Source: an uncultured Oscillospiraceae bacterium
GTDB lineage: Bacteria; Bacillota; Clostridia; Oscillospirales; Ruminococcaceae
Direction: 5' to 3'
Assembly (NCBI GenBank): GCA_934513685.1
Contig: CAKSWY010000009.1
Span: 1-64,000, forward strand
Length of the DNA stretch: 64,000 nucleotides
Part shown: one piece after another, positions 24,570 to 32,536 of the stretch
How positions within the stretch are numbered: the stretch's first letter is position 1
Layout of the letters: each line of letters starts with the position of its first letter
Notes under the pieces: model-generated
Databases searched by the model: none
The model's input: only the letters and a program-made list of their open reading frames with translations
What the model was told of the DNA's origin: nothing
Translations under genes and position numbers: made by a program

Positions 24570-26927
24570 GTTCGTTTCTCCTTTTGTTTCATTGGGCTTT
24601 ATCGTCTCCGCAGGGGCTGCGGGGTCGGCAGGAAGATTCACCGGCTGGTGCTTGCCGGCGTGGTCGCGCCGGGTGCTGCGCAGGTCAAACAGATTCAGGC
24701 GCAGGGCGTTGGTTACCACACAGAAGCTGGACAGGCTCATGGCCGCCGCGCCGAACATGGGGTTCAGGGTCAGGCCGAAGGGGATGAACACACCGGCCGC
24801 CAGCGGGATGCCGATGACGTTGTAGATGAACGCCCAGAACAGGTTCTCGTGGATGTTGCGCAGGGTGGCGCGGCTCAGGCGGATGGCCGCGGGCACGTCC
24901 GCCAGGCTGGAGTTCATCAGCACCACGTCGGCGGCGTCAATGGCCACGTCCGTACCGGCGCCGATGGCAATGCCGGTGTCGGCGCGGGTCAGGGCCGGAG
25001 CGTCGTTGATGCCGTCGCCCACCATGGCCACCTTGCCGCTGGCCTGCAGGCGGCGGATGACCGCCTCCTTGCCGTCCGGCAGAACGCCCGCGATCACCTC
25101 GTCCACACCGGCCTGCTGGCCGATGGCGTCGGCGGTGCGCTGGTTGTCGCCGGTGAGCATCACCACCCGAATGCCCATGTTCCGCAGTTCGCGGATGGCG
25201 CGGGGGCTGTCCTCCTTGATGGTGTCCGCCACCGCGATCACGCCCAACAGCCGGCTCTCACTGCCGAAGAACAGCGGGGTTTTGCCCTGAGCGGAGAGGG
25301 CCTCGGCCTGGGCCTGCAGTGCGGCGGGCACCGAAACTTTCGTGCCGATGAAGGCCCCGTTGCCGCCGAAAATCTCCCGGCCCTCCAGTTTGGCGGCCAG
25401 GCCGTTGCCGGGCAGGGCCGCAAAGTCGGTCACCGCCGGGGCGGCGAGCCTGCGCTCCTCGGTGTAGGCCAGCACCGCCTTTGCCAGCGGGTGCTCGCTC
25501 CGGCTCTCCAGCGCCGCAGCCAGGGTCAGCAGTTCCGTCTCCTCCACGCCCTCGGCGGGCAGAATGTCCGTCACCTTCGGCTCGCCGCTGGTGATGGTGC
25601 CGGTCTTATCCAGCGCCACGATCTGAGTGCGGCCGGCCGCTTCCAGCGAGGCCGCGGTTTTGAACAGGATGCCGTTTTTCGCACCCAGCCCGTTGCCCAC
25701 CATAATGGCAACGGGGGTTGCCAGCCCCAGCGCGCAGGGGCAGCTGATGACCAGCACCGAAATGCCGCGGGCCAGGGCATAGCCCAGCTCCCGGCCCAGC
25801 AGCAGCCAGACGATGGTGGTGATCCCCGCAATGGTGATGACCGCCGGGACAAAGAAGCCGGACACGGTGTCGGCAATTTTTGCAATGGGGGCCTTGGTGG
25901 CGGCCGCATCGCTGACCATCCGGATGATCTGGGACAGGGTGGTGTCCTCCCCCACGCGGGTGGCCTCGCACCGCAGGAAGCCGGACTGGTTGGTGGTGGC
26001 GGCGCTGACCTTATCGCCCACAGCCTTGTCCACGGGGATGCTCTCGCCGGTCAGGGCGCTTTCGTTTACGGCGCTGCTGCCCTCCAGCACGGTGCCGTCC
26101 ACCGGGATGTTCTCGCCCGGGCGCACCACAAAGACGTCGCCCTTCTGCACCTGCTCAATGGGCACGGTGACTTCGGCTCCGTCCCGCACCAGCGTGGCCG
26201 TCTTGGGGGCCAGCTTCATCAGGCTTTTCAGGGCGTCGGTGGTCTTGCCCTTGGAGCGGGCTTCCAGCATCTTGCCCACCGTGATGAGGGTGAGGATCAT
26301 GGCGGCAGATTCAAAGTAGAACTCCATCATATAGTGCATGACCAGCTCGCCGTTGCCGTCCACCTGGGCGCGGGTCATGGCAAACAGGGCGTAGGCGCTC
26401 CACACAAAGCTGGCCATGGAGCCAAGAGCTACCAGCGTGTCCATGTTGGGGGAGCCGTGGATCAGCCCCTTGAAGCCATTGATGAAAAACTTCTGGTTGA
26501 TGACCATCACAATGCCGGCCAGCAGCAGCTGAACCAGCCCCATGGCCACATGGTTGCCGTCAAACCAGTGGGGCAGCGGCCAGCCCCACATCATGTGGCC
26601 CATGGAAAAGTACATCAGTACCAGCAAAAAGCCCAGCGACGCGATGAGCCGCCGCTTGAGCTTGGGTGTCTCGTGGTCGGCCAGTGCGTCCAGATCGGCG
26701 CTGGTGCTGCTGGCGGCAGCTCCGCCGACCTTTTTGGGGCTGGCGCCGTACCCGGCCTCCTGCACCGCCTGAATGATGGCCGCGTCCGTGGCGGTGCCCT
26801 CCACGCCCATGGAGTTGGTCAGCAGGCTCACCGAGCAGCTGGTAACGCCGGGTACTTTTTTAACGGCCTTCTCCACCCGGGCAGAGCAAGCCGCACAGCT
26901 CATGCCGGTTACATTGAATTGTTCCAT
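24363..26927 (-). CDS. copA: Copper-exporting P1B-type ATPase with N- and C-terminal HMA domains
   Basis: 854 residues from ATG 26927, chosen for the AGGAGG site just upstream; the frame extends 10 codons more. N-terminal metal-binding domain GMSCAACSARV (8-18), eight membrane helices, CPC ion-binding motif (about 395), phosphorylation site DKTGT (about 437), SEHPLA, and GDGINDAPAL (about 638). A second HMA domain (MMCAHCQ) sits at residues 787-854, where CopA normally ends at the last helix. It exports Cu(I) from the cytoplasm. It is the first gene of the cop operon, controlled by the CsoR box at 27015. Confidence 0.96.
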   Translation of the reverse strand: MEQFNVTGMSCAACSARVEKAVKKVPGVTSCSVSLLTNSMGVEGTATDAAIIQAVQEAGYGASPKKVGGAAASSTSADLDALADHETPKLKRRLIASLGFLLVLMYFSMGHMMWGWPLPHWFDGNHVAMGLVQLLLAGIVMVINQKFFINGFKGLIHGSPNMDTLVALGSMASFVWSAYALFAMTRAQVDGNGELVMHYMMEFYFESAAMILTLITVGKMLEARSKGKTTDALKSLMKLAPKTATLVRDGAEVTVPIEQVQKGDVFVVRPGENIPVDGTVLEGSSAVNESALTGESIPVDKAVGDKVSAATTNQSGFLRCEATRVGEDTTLSQIIRMVSDAAATKAPIAKIADTVSGFFVPAVITIAGITTIVWLLLGRELGYALARGISVLVISCPCALGLATPVAIMVGNGLGAKNGILFKTAASLEAAGRTQIVALDKTGTITSGEPKVTDILPAEGVEETELLTLAAALESRSEHPLAKAVLAYTEERRLAAPAVTDFAALPGNGLAAKLEGREIFGGNGAFIGTKVSVPAALQAQAEALSAQGKTPLFFGSESRLLGVIAVADTIKEDSPRAIRELRNMGIRVVMLTGDNQRTADAIGQQAGVDEVIAGVLPDGKEAVIRRLQASGKVAMVGDGINDAPALTRADTGIAIGAGTDVAIDAADVVLMNSSLADVPAAIRLSRATLRNIHENLFWAFIYNVIGIPLAAGVFIPFGLTLNPMFGAAAMSLSSFCVVTNALRLNLFDLRSTRRDHAGKHQPVNLPADPAAPAETIKPNETKGETNMTVVLKIEGMMCAHCQAHVSKALNDLEGVSAAVDLENGTATVTCPDGTDVETLKKAVTDAGYTVTGVN

Positions 26928-27014
26928 CGGGGTTCCTCCTTGGGTGCAATGCCGCACGGGGCGGCATCCGGGTTTCTATCTCGGCCTCGGGGCGGCGGAT
27001 GTGTAAGCCGGGGT

Positions 27015-27085
27015 TCACACCCCCACCCCCCTGGGGGTATTTTTGTGGACGGTTTCAGTATACTTCAGTGTTCCCACCTTGTCAA
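27015..27085 (-). promoter_or_regulatory. Promoter and CsoR operator of the cop operon
   Basis: Minus strand: TTGACA (27080-27085), 17-base spacer, TATACT (27057-27062). About 17 bases after the -10 lies ATACCCCCAGGGGGGTGGGG (27021-27040), a GC-tract flanked by ATACC, typical of CsoR boxes. A repressor here would block transcription. Confidence 0.8.
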
Positions 27086-27367
27086 GCGATTACCCACCGC
27101 TTTTCAGGGCGCGATTTTATGGTGATTTGTTTCATTTTTATGGATTCTCGTCACTCAAATTTTTGAGAATTTTGTACGATTGTTGCAGGTGTTCCCTTCT
27201 TTGCAGGGCGCGGCAGGGGGCTTTTCCGCCCGCCGGGTTGCTTTTTGTCTGGTTTTTCATCGAATACTCGTTTCTTTAACCATAACCGGGCGGTTTTGCT
27301 TAACCTGTACGGCGCGCAGATGCTTAAGGGTAAGGGGTGCAAATCTCATCGCTCTTTAAGGGCCAAC

Positions 27368-27394
27368 TTGCAAATAACGTTAAATCACTATAAT
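27368..27394 (+). promoter_or_regulatory. Possible promoter of the gene at 27661
   Basis: TTGCAA (27368-27373) and TATAAT (27389-27394) with a short 15-base spacer, in an AT-rich stretch. The rest of 27090-27660 holds repeat copy 10 and no gene I can support. Confidence 0.4.
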
Positions 27395-27517
27395 AAAAGC
27401 CATACCCCTTTTCTCGGCAGGCCAGGCCGCCCCTTCTCTCAACCAAGGCCCGCCTGCCGAACTCTTTTGGATGTTCCGATTTGATCGGTTTTCTCTTTAT
27501 GAAAGGCAGCGCCGCAA

Positions 27518-27594
27518 AAAAGGCTTCCCCTCGAGGGGAAGCCTACTGTCTTGGCAGAACGCGGAATCGCCGCGGTGGATGAGGTGTGGCGCCC
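27518..27594. repeat. Dispersed hairpin repeat, copy 10
   Basis: ggcttcccctcgaggggaag, cctactgtcttggcagaacg and a right flank ending gtggatgaggtgtggcgccc, which is the complement of the cacctcatcc half. Confidence 0.75.
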
Positions 27595-27660
27595 GCCTCT
27601 GCCACAACTTCAGGATGTCCGCACAAGATGTTTCCCCTCATTTCAGAAAGGAGCCTTCTT

Positions 27661-28440
27661 ATGTATTCTGTCACCGGCCGCATTCATCAGATCAAACAGC
27701 CCCGCGGCGGCTACCTGCCCATCGCGCGGTTCCAGGTCCGCACGCTGGAGGACGCCCACACCCTGGCCCCGAAGGAAAACCTTCACCCCACGGTGGTGGG
27801 GCTGGCCGTGGACTATCTCACACGGCTCCAGCTGGGTGCCGCGGCCGAGGACGTCTTTCAGGTGGCGCTGGAAGGGGCGCGGCGGGCCGAGATTCTCGGG
27901 GTCGCCGGTGCCCAGGCCGAGGCCAACGGGCACCTTGCCCGCATTCATGGGCTGGATGACGACTCCATCCAAAGCGCCTGCAAACTGGTCACCTTTGACG
28001 TCTGGAAGCGCTCCACCTTCAACGCGTTTGCCGCCCGCTCCGCCGAGGATACCAACCCGGACACCGCCACCCTGAACAACATCCGGGTCATGGTCAACCG
28101 GGGGCTGCACTTCTGGCAGGAGTACGGCCCGGTGACCCATTCCGGCTTCGATTTCCGTCCCTCCGGCTACACCCGGATCGTCAGCTCCGGCGACGGAGAC
28201 TACCTGACGGAGGACACCCTGTGGGACTTCAAGGTTTCCGCCGCCGCGCCGAAATCCCGGCACACCCTGCAGCTGCTGATGTACTGGGTGATGGGGCAGC
28301 ACTCGGGCAATCCGATTTTTGCGGACATTGTGCACGTCGGGTTCTTTAACCCCCGCCTGAACACCGTGTACACCTACAACATGGCCGATCTGCCGCCCGA
28401 AACGCTCCACACGGTGGAGCGGGAGGTCATCGGGTATTGA
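27661..28440 (+). CDS. Possible PD-(D/E)XK (RecB/Cas4-like) nuclease of unknown function
   Basis: 259 residues from ATG 27661 with AAAGGAG upstream. Residues 181-191 read YLTEDTLWDFK, giving an Asp185/Asp189-x-Lys191 arrangement, and HTLQLLMYWVMG follows with the Gln at 204, as in the Cas4/RecB-type core (D...DxK...Q...Y). The region FNAFAARSAEDTNP before it may be the first helix. It sits alone, flanked by hairpin repeats, with no recombination or phage genes beside it. Nuclease activity is inference; I do not recognise the family by name. Confidence 0.65.
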   Translation: MYSVTGRIHQIKQPRGGYLPIARFQVRTLEDAHTLAPKENLHPTVVGLAVDYLTRLQLGAAAEDVFQVALEGARRAEILGVAGAQAEANGHLARIHGLDDDSIQSACKLVTFDVWKRSTFNAFAARSAEDTNPDTATLNNIRVMVNRGLHFWQEYGPVTHSGFDFRPSGYTRIVSSGDGDYLTEDTLWDFKVSAAAPKSRHTLQLLMYWVMGQHSGNPIFADIVHVGFFNPRLNTVYTYNMADLPPETLHTVEREVIGY

Positions 28441-28454
28441 GCTTTGCCGCCGCA

Positions 28455-28526
28455 AAAAAAGCCTTCCCCTCGAGGGGAAGGCGTTGCGCTCCTGCGCTGA
28501 TGCGGCTTTGCCGCGCATCCGTCAGG
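28455..28526. repeat. Dispersed hairpin repeat, copy 11
   Basis: aaaaaagccttcccctcgag, gggaaggcgttgcgctcctg and gatgcggctttgccgcgcat ccgtcagg. It begins 14 bases after the stop of the possible nuclease gene. Confidence 0.65.
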
Positions 28527-28575
28527 CGCCCAACAATATTCCGCGTTCTACGTACAGCATATTTTTTCTCCTTTC

Positions 28576-28630
28576 GCAAAAAGGCCGCTGCGGCCGGAAG
28601 TTCTTCCGGGCCACAGCGGCCTTTTTGTTT
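28576..28630. terminator. Bidirectional terminator before ricT
   Basis: AAAAAGGCCGCTG (28578-28590) pairs with CAGCGGCCTTTTT (28615-28627) with an inner stem ccggaagttcttccgg. Convergent genes lie on both sides. Confidence 0.85.
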
Positions 28631-28638
28631 GATTCGGT

Positions 28639-29541
28639 TTACTCTTCCCCGCTCTTGTCCTCGGCGGGGGCGGCAGGGGCGGGCTGCTCTGCCGGGGCGG
28701 CGGCGGGCTTGGGGCCTTTGCGGCCCTTTTTGCCGCCGTACAGGTACTGGCACTCGTCCCGGTGATAGAACTTCGGGGCCAGACTGCTGCCCTCGGCCCG
28801 CACCTTCAGAATGCCCGAGATGGGGTTGGCCTCCAGCACGGTGCCCTCGCCGTCCGGGGTGCGCACCACGCTGCCTGCCTGGGGGGTCAGGCTGTTCAGA
28901 TACTCGTAGCTCTTCTGCTCGTAGGCCAGGCAGCACATCAGGCGGCCGCAGGCACCGGAGATCTTGGCCGGGTTCAGGCTCAGGCCCTGCTCCTTGGCCA
29001 TCTTGATGGACACGGGCTGGAAGTCCTTCAAGAAGCGGCTGCAGCAGAACACCTGCCCGCAGATGCCGATGCCGCCCAGCATTTTGCTCTCGTCCCGCAC
29101 GCCGATCTGGCGCAGCTCAATGCGGGTGTGGAACACCCCCGCCAGGTCCTTCACCAGCTCGCGGAAGTCAATGCGGCCGTCGGCGATGAAGTAGAACAGG
29201 ATCTTGCTCCGGTCCAGGGTGTACTCCACATCCACCAGCTTCATTTCCAGCTTGTGGCGGGCAATGCGCTCTTCGCAGATCTTGAAGGCGCGCTTTTCGT
29301 CCTCCCGGTTCTGGCGCATCCGGCGCACATCCACCGCGTCAGCCATGCGGGTGACGCTTTTCAGCTGCTTCACCACCTGGCTGTCGGGCACCTCCCGCAC
29401 GCCCTGCACCACCTCGGCGCACTCGGTGCCGCGGGCGGTCTCCACGATCACGTGGTCGCCGGTTTTGATGTCCATACCGGCGGGGTCAAAATAATAGGTC
29501 TTGCCGCTCTGTTTAAAGCGGACCGTGATGACTTTTTTCAT
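28639..29541 (-). CDS. ricT: RicT/YaaT (PSP1 domain) regulator of sporulation, biofilm and RNA processing
   Basis: 300 residues from ATG 29541 (GAAAGGA upstream); the open frame extends further but without an RBS. The PSP1 domain shows VRFKQSGKTYYFDP, the KMLGGIGICGQVFCCSRFL segment and CGRLMCCLAYEQKSYEY, whose cysteines bind cofactor in the RicA-F-T complex of Bacillus. An acidic/Ala-Pro-rich tail (KPAAAPAEQPAPAAPA) is extra. It follows holB in the classic darA-holB-ricT order. Confidence 0.92.
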   Translation of the reverse strand: MKKVITVRFKQSGKTYYFDPAGMDIKTGDHVIVETARGTECAEVVQGVREVPDSQVVKQLKSVTRMADAVDVRRMRQNREDEKRAFKICEERIARHKLEMKLVDVEYTLDRSKILFYFIADGRIDFRELVKDLAGVFHTRIELRQIGVRDESKMLGGIGICGQVFCCSRFLKDFQPVSIKMAKEQGLSLNPAKISGACGRLMCCLAYEQKSYEYLNSLTPQAGSVVRTPDGEGTVLEANPISGILKVRAEGSSLAPKFYHRDECQYLYGGKKGRKGPKPAAAPAEQPAPAAPAEDKSGEE

Positions 29542-29603
29542 GGAATGGTTTTCCTTTCGCCGCGTTTTGCGGCGTGTTTTCGTGGTTGTGGGAACCCGGC
29601 GGC

Positions 29604-30512
29604 TCAGCGGTTGGCCCGGGCCAGCCGAATGCCCAGGTTGGTGAGCACCAGCTTGGTGTTTGCGTTGCCCTCCAGCGATTTGCGGGCGGCTGCCACCCGA
29701 TACAGGCAGCGCCCGGCCGCCTTGGCGGGCAGGCCCGCCCGCTCCGGGTCGGCCAGGGCGGCGGCGCACAGGCTGGCAAACTGGCTCAGCAGCAAAAACG
29801 CACCCGGCTTGTCCTTTTCATAGCGGGCCAGCAGCACCAGAATCTCGTACTCCTGCCCGGCTTTCACCAGCCCGGCCAGCTGGCGGGCTGCGTTGAGGCC
29901 GGCCGTCACCTCCGGGTCGTCCACGGCGGCCAGGCAGCGGCCGGGGCTGCCCTCGTACACCGCCGCCAGGAACTCCGCCTCCCGGCAGGCCGGGCGCTGG
30001 GTTTTCAGCCAGACGGCGCACTGGGCCGGGGGCAGCGGGCTGAGGTCGTAGGCGGCACAGCGGCTGCGGATGGTGGCCAGCACCGCCGCCGGGCTGGAGG
30101 CGGTGAGCAGGAACAGCACCCCTTCGGGCGGCTCTTCCAGCACCTTCAGCAGGGCGTTGGCCGAGGCGCTGTTCAGGTTCTGCGCCCCATACAGCAGCAC
30201 CACCCGCCCCTGGGCGGACAGCGCCGAATGGAACACCTCTTCCCGCACCTGGCGGATGCGCTCAATGCGGATCTGGCCGGAAGCGCCCTCGCCCCGCACC
30301 TCCAGGCATTCGGGGGCCTGCCCCGCCAGCACCGCTTCGGCGGCGGGGCCGCCCTGGGGGTAGAGATAATCGGCCGCCAGGCACCGGGCGGCAAAGCCCG
30401 CGCCGCAGCCCTTTTCGCCGCACAAAAGCAGGCTGTGGGCCAGCTTGCCGCCGGCCAGCGCCGCCTGCAGATGCTGCTTCATGGCCTCATTGCCGGCCAG
30501 GCGGTCCAGCAT
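29604..30512 (-). CDS. holB: DNA polymerase III delta' subunit
   Basis: 302 residues. Clamp-loader AAA+ fold: degenerate P-loop GEKGCGAGF (33-41; delta' does not hydrolyse ATP), NSASANALLKVLEEPP and the SRC arginine-finger motif TIRSRC. It acts in the clamp loader that puts DnaN on DNA. The ATG overlaps the darA stop as TGATG, which indicates translational coupling; a GTG one codon earlier is also possible. Confidence 0.93.
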   Translation of the reverse strand: MLDRLAGNEAMKQHLQAALAGGKLAHSLLLCGEKGCGAGFAARCLAADYLYPQGGPAAEAVLAGQAPECLEVRGEGASGQIRIERIRQVREEVFHSALSAQGRVVLLYGAQNLNSASANALLKVLEEPPEGVLFLLTASSPAAVLATIRSRCAAYDLSPLPPAQCAVWLKTQRPACREAEFLAAVYEGSPGRCLAAVDDPEVTAGLNAARQLAGLVKAGQEYEILVLLARYEKDKPGAFLLLSQFASLCAAALADPERAGLPAKAAGRCLYRVAAARKSLEGNANTKLVLTNLGIRLARANR

Positions 30513-30835
30513 CACAGCTTTTCAAACCGCTCCACGTTGGTAACAAACACGGTGGCCCCGCCAACCGTGACCTCCATGGGATACGCAGTCTCCACGGCAA
30601 TGCCGTAGCCGACGTTGTTGGGCACCACCTCGGTGCGCTGGCGGCAATGGTCGGCAATCACGCCGATGCAGGCATCCACCTTTTCATCCTCCAGACCGAT
30701 GAGCAGGGTCACGTTGCCCGCCATCAAAAAGCCGCCGGTGGTGGACAGGCGGGTGATGGAAAAGCCCTCTTTGATCAGGGCGCGGGTCACCGACTTTGCG
30801 TCCTCTTTGTTCACGATGGCCGTGATCATTTTCAT
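30512..30835 (-). CDS. darA: Cyclic-di-AMP receptor DarA (PstA/YaaQ)
   Basis: 107 residues, a PII-like protein: MKMITAIVNKEDAKSVTRAL, the GFLMAGNVTLLIGLED loop and VPNNVGYGIAVETAYPMEVTVGGATVFV match the DarA family that binds c-di-AMP as a trimer. Its target in cells is unknown. AAGGGAGG lies 8 bases before ATG. Promoter at 30957-30985. Confidence 0.93.
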   Translation of the reverse strand: MKMITAIVNKEDAKSVTRALIKEGFSITRLSTTGGFLMAGNVTLLIGLEDEKVDACIGVIADHCRQRTEVVPNNVGYGIAVETAYPMEVTVGGATVFVTNVERFEKL

Positions 30836-30956
30836 GAGAAATGCCTCCCTTGGGGCGGGCTGCAAAAGCAGCCGAAATGCGGGCAGCGCCGGGGGGTGCT
30901 TTGCCGAAACGGCGCACGGCGCCCCCTCTTTAGAATATGCGGCGATGCTCCAATTT

Positions 30957-30985
30957 ATTGTATCACAGCCGGCAGCCCGGGGCAA
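30957..30985 (-). promoter_or_regulatory. Promoter of darA-holB-ricT
   Basis: Minus strand TTGCCC (30980-30985), 17 bases, TACAAT (30957-30962), with TG just before the -10. Confidence 0.6.
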
Positions 30986-31101
30986 GCCGGGAACCCCCGC
31001 CTGCCTGGGCGAAATCGACAAAACCGCGCCCCTTCCGCCGGTTTTTCGGCGAATGAGACGCGGCTTGCGTTTTTTCGGGTCGTTTGGAAAAGCGCCCGGG
31101 G

Positions 31102-31836
31102 TTATTTCCACTGGTTCTTCCACTGGTTGCGGCGCTGGCGGGCCTTGTAATTGTTCCACAGCACCGGCACGGCAAACAGCCAGAAGCCCAACAGCCCCAG
31201 CAGCAGCGACACCAGCAGCATCGCCCCGGCCACCAGCACCCCCAGGCCGAACAGCCGGGAGAAGGACAGCACCGTGCGGCCCACGCTGATCACATCCCGG
31301 CCCATGAGCAGGGCCTCCAGAATGCCCAGGTACTTTGCGGGCAGCGGAATCACGAACATGAACAGCAGCGGCGCCTCCGGGTAAACGCAGGCGAAGGCGA
31401 ACACAAAGGCGCTCTGAAACGCCGACATGGCGATCATGCCGTACAGCTGGGAGAGCACCGAGGCCCCGGGCAGCAGCAGGCAGGCCAGAATGCAGCCCAG
31501 CATACCCGCCAGCGTGAACACCGTCATCTTAAATTGGCCCCAGGCGTTTTCCAGCGCTTTGCCTGCAAAGTACAAAAAATAGATCTGCAGCAGCGTCAGC
31601 ACCAGCGAGATCGAGCTGCCCACCGTGCCCTGCGGAATGAACACAAAGGTGATCAGCCGCCAGATCTGGCCATGCAGAATGGCCGCGCGGTCCAGCATCA
31701 GATAGTTGCCGATGTCTGACCGGAACAGCAGAAGGATCACCAGCACCGCCACCTGGCCGCCCGCCAGAATGGCCGGCAGATTGGGAATGCTGTACCGGTA
31801 ATACTTTCGTTCCAGTTTCTCCAGCCAGTCGCCCAT
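31102..31836 (-). CDS. Rhomboid-like membrane protein lacking the catalytic serine motif
   Basis: 244 residues with six membrane helices. HGQIWRLITFVFIPQG and FYLYFAGKALENAWG-like spacing follow rhomboid topology, but the GxSG motif is replaced by MSAFQS and no catalytic His is seen in the last helix. It is thus closer to derlin-like or pseudoprotease members of the fold, with unknown function. It has its own promoter and a run of lysine/glutamine at the C-terminus (NQWKNQWK). Confidence 0.75.
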   Translation of the reverse strand: MGDWLEKLERKYYRYSIPNLPAILAGGQVAVLVILLLFRSDIGNYLMLDRAAILHGQIWRLITFVFIPQGTVGSSISLVLTLLQIYFLYFAGKALENAWGQFKMTVFTLAGMLGCILACLLLPGASVLSQLYGMIAMSAFQSAFVFAFACVYPEAPLLFMFVIPLPAKYLGILEALLMGRDVISVGRTVLSFSRLFGLGVLVAGAMLLVSLLLGLLGFWLFAVPVLWNNYKARQRRNQWKNQWK

Positions 31837-31933
31837 AACGTTCCTCCATCCCGGCCGGAAAGCCCCCGCCGGGTCTTATGTGTTTTTGTTGTTTTCGGCG
31901 GGCAGGTTCAGGTCTGCACCGCCGGATGAGGAT

Positions 31934-31962
31934 ATTATAGCAGATTTTCCGGCCTGCATCAA
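31934..31962 (-). promoter_or_regulatory. Promoter of the rhomboid-like gene
   Basis: Minus strand TTGATG (31957-31962), 17 bases, TATAAT (31934-31939), about 100 bases before the ATG. Confidence 0.72.
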
Positions 31963-31983
31963 CAAAGCGTTGAACTGCCCGGA

Positions 31984-32017
31984 CTTTCCACACTTTCCAC
32001 ACCGAGCCTGTGGAAAA
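31984..32017. promoter_or_regulatory. Cluster of three DnaA-box-like nonamers
   Basis: CTTTCCACA at 31984-31992 and 31993-32001 in direct tandem, and TGTGGAAAA (complement TTTTCCACA) at 32009-32017. They match TTATCCACA with one or two mismatches, and lie just upstream of the -35 of the rhomboid-like gene. Confidence 0.5.
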
Positions 32018-32198
32018 TTCAGGAGTTTTACGCCGGTTTTTCCACTCTTTCAACCGAGTTTTCAACATGCCGCCCGGATTTGAGTTATACAAGTTGGAAA
32101 TTTTATGTCCAAACTGTGGCCAACGGCTCGAATTCTGCGGGGCTGTCCATGGAAATTTGCCGCATTTTGCGGGGGCGGATGTGGCTTTTTTCTGGCAC

Positions 32199-32264
32199 TG
32201 CAGAAACGCAACGCCTTCCCCTTGATGGGAAGGTGCCGAACGCAGTGAGGCGGATGAGGTGGGA
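32199..32264. repeat. Dispersed hairpin repeat, copy 12 (variant)
   Basis: gcagaaacgcaacgccttcc, ccttgatgggaaggtgccga and acgcagtgaggcggatgagg tggga, reversed relative to copy 13. Confidence 0.7.
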
Positions 32265-32358
32265 CGCACATCACTGCTTCAATCTTGCCGCAGTGCAAAG
32301 AACCGCAGGAAAACACAAAGGCAAAACGCTTTCGCTGCCATAACCCCGCTGCACGCTA

Positions 32359-32432
32359 AAGATGCCACCTCATCAGTCGGCTTTCGCCGACAGCTTCCCC
32401 TCGAGGGGAAGCCTAACCCCGCGGCCAAAAGC
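32359..32432. repeat. Dispersed hairpin repeat, copy 13
   Basis: gatgccacctcatcagtcgg, ctttcgccgacagcttcccc, tcgaggggaagcctaacccc and gcggccaaaagcacc. Confidence 0.88.
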
Positions 32433-32447
32433 ACCCCCGCCGCATCA

Positions 32448-32496
32448 AAAAAGCCGGCGCGCTTCCCTCGATCCAACAAGAAGCGCGCCGGCTGAT
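32448..32496 (-). terminator. Terminator of the ABC exporter operon
   Basis: Minus strand AGCCGGCGCGCTTC (32480-32493) and GAAGCGCGCCGGCT (32451-32464), followed by TTTTTTGA. Confidence 0.85.
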
Positions 32497-32536
32497 TTAC
32501 ACAGCTTGGTTCTTTTGATGATCCTATGCGTAAACT

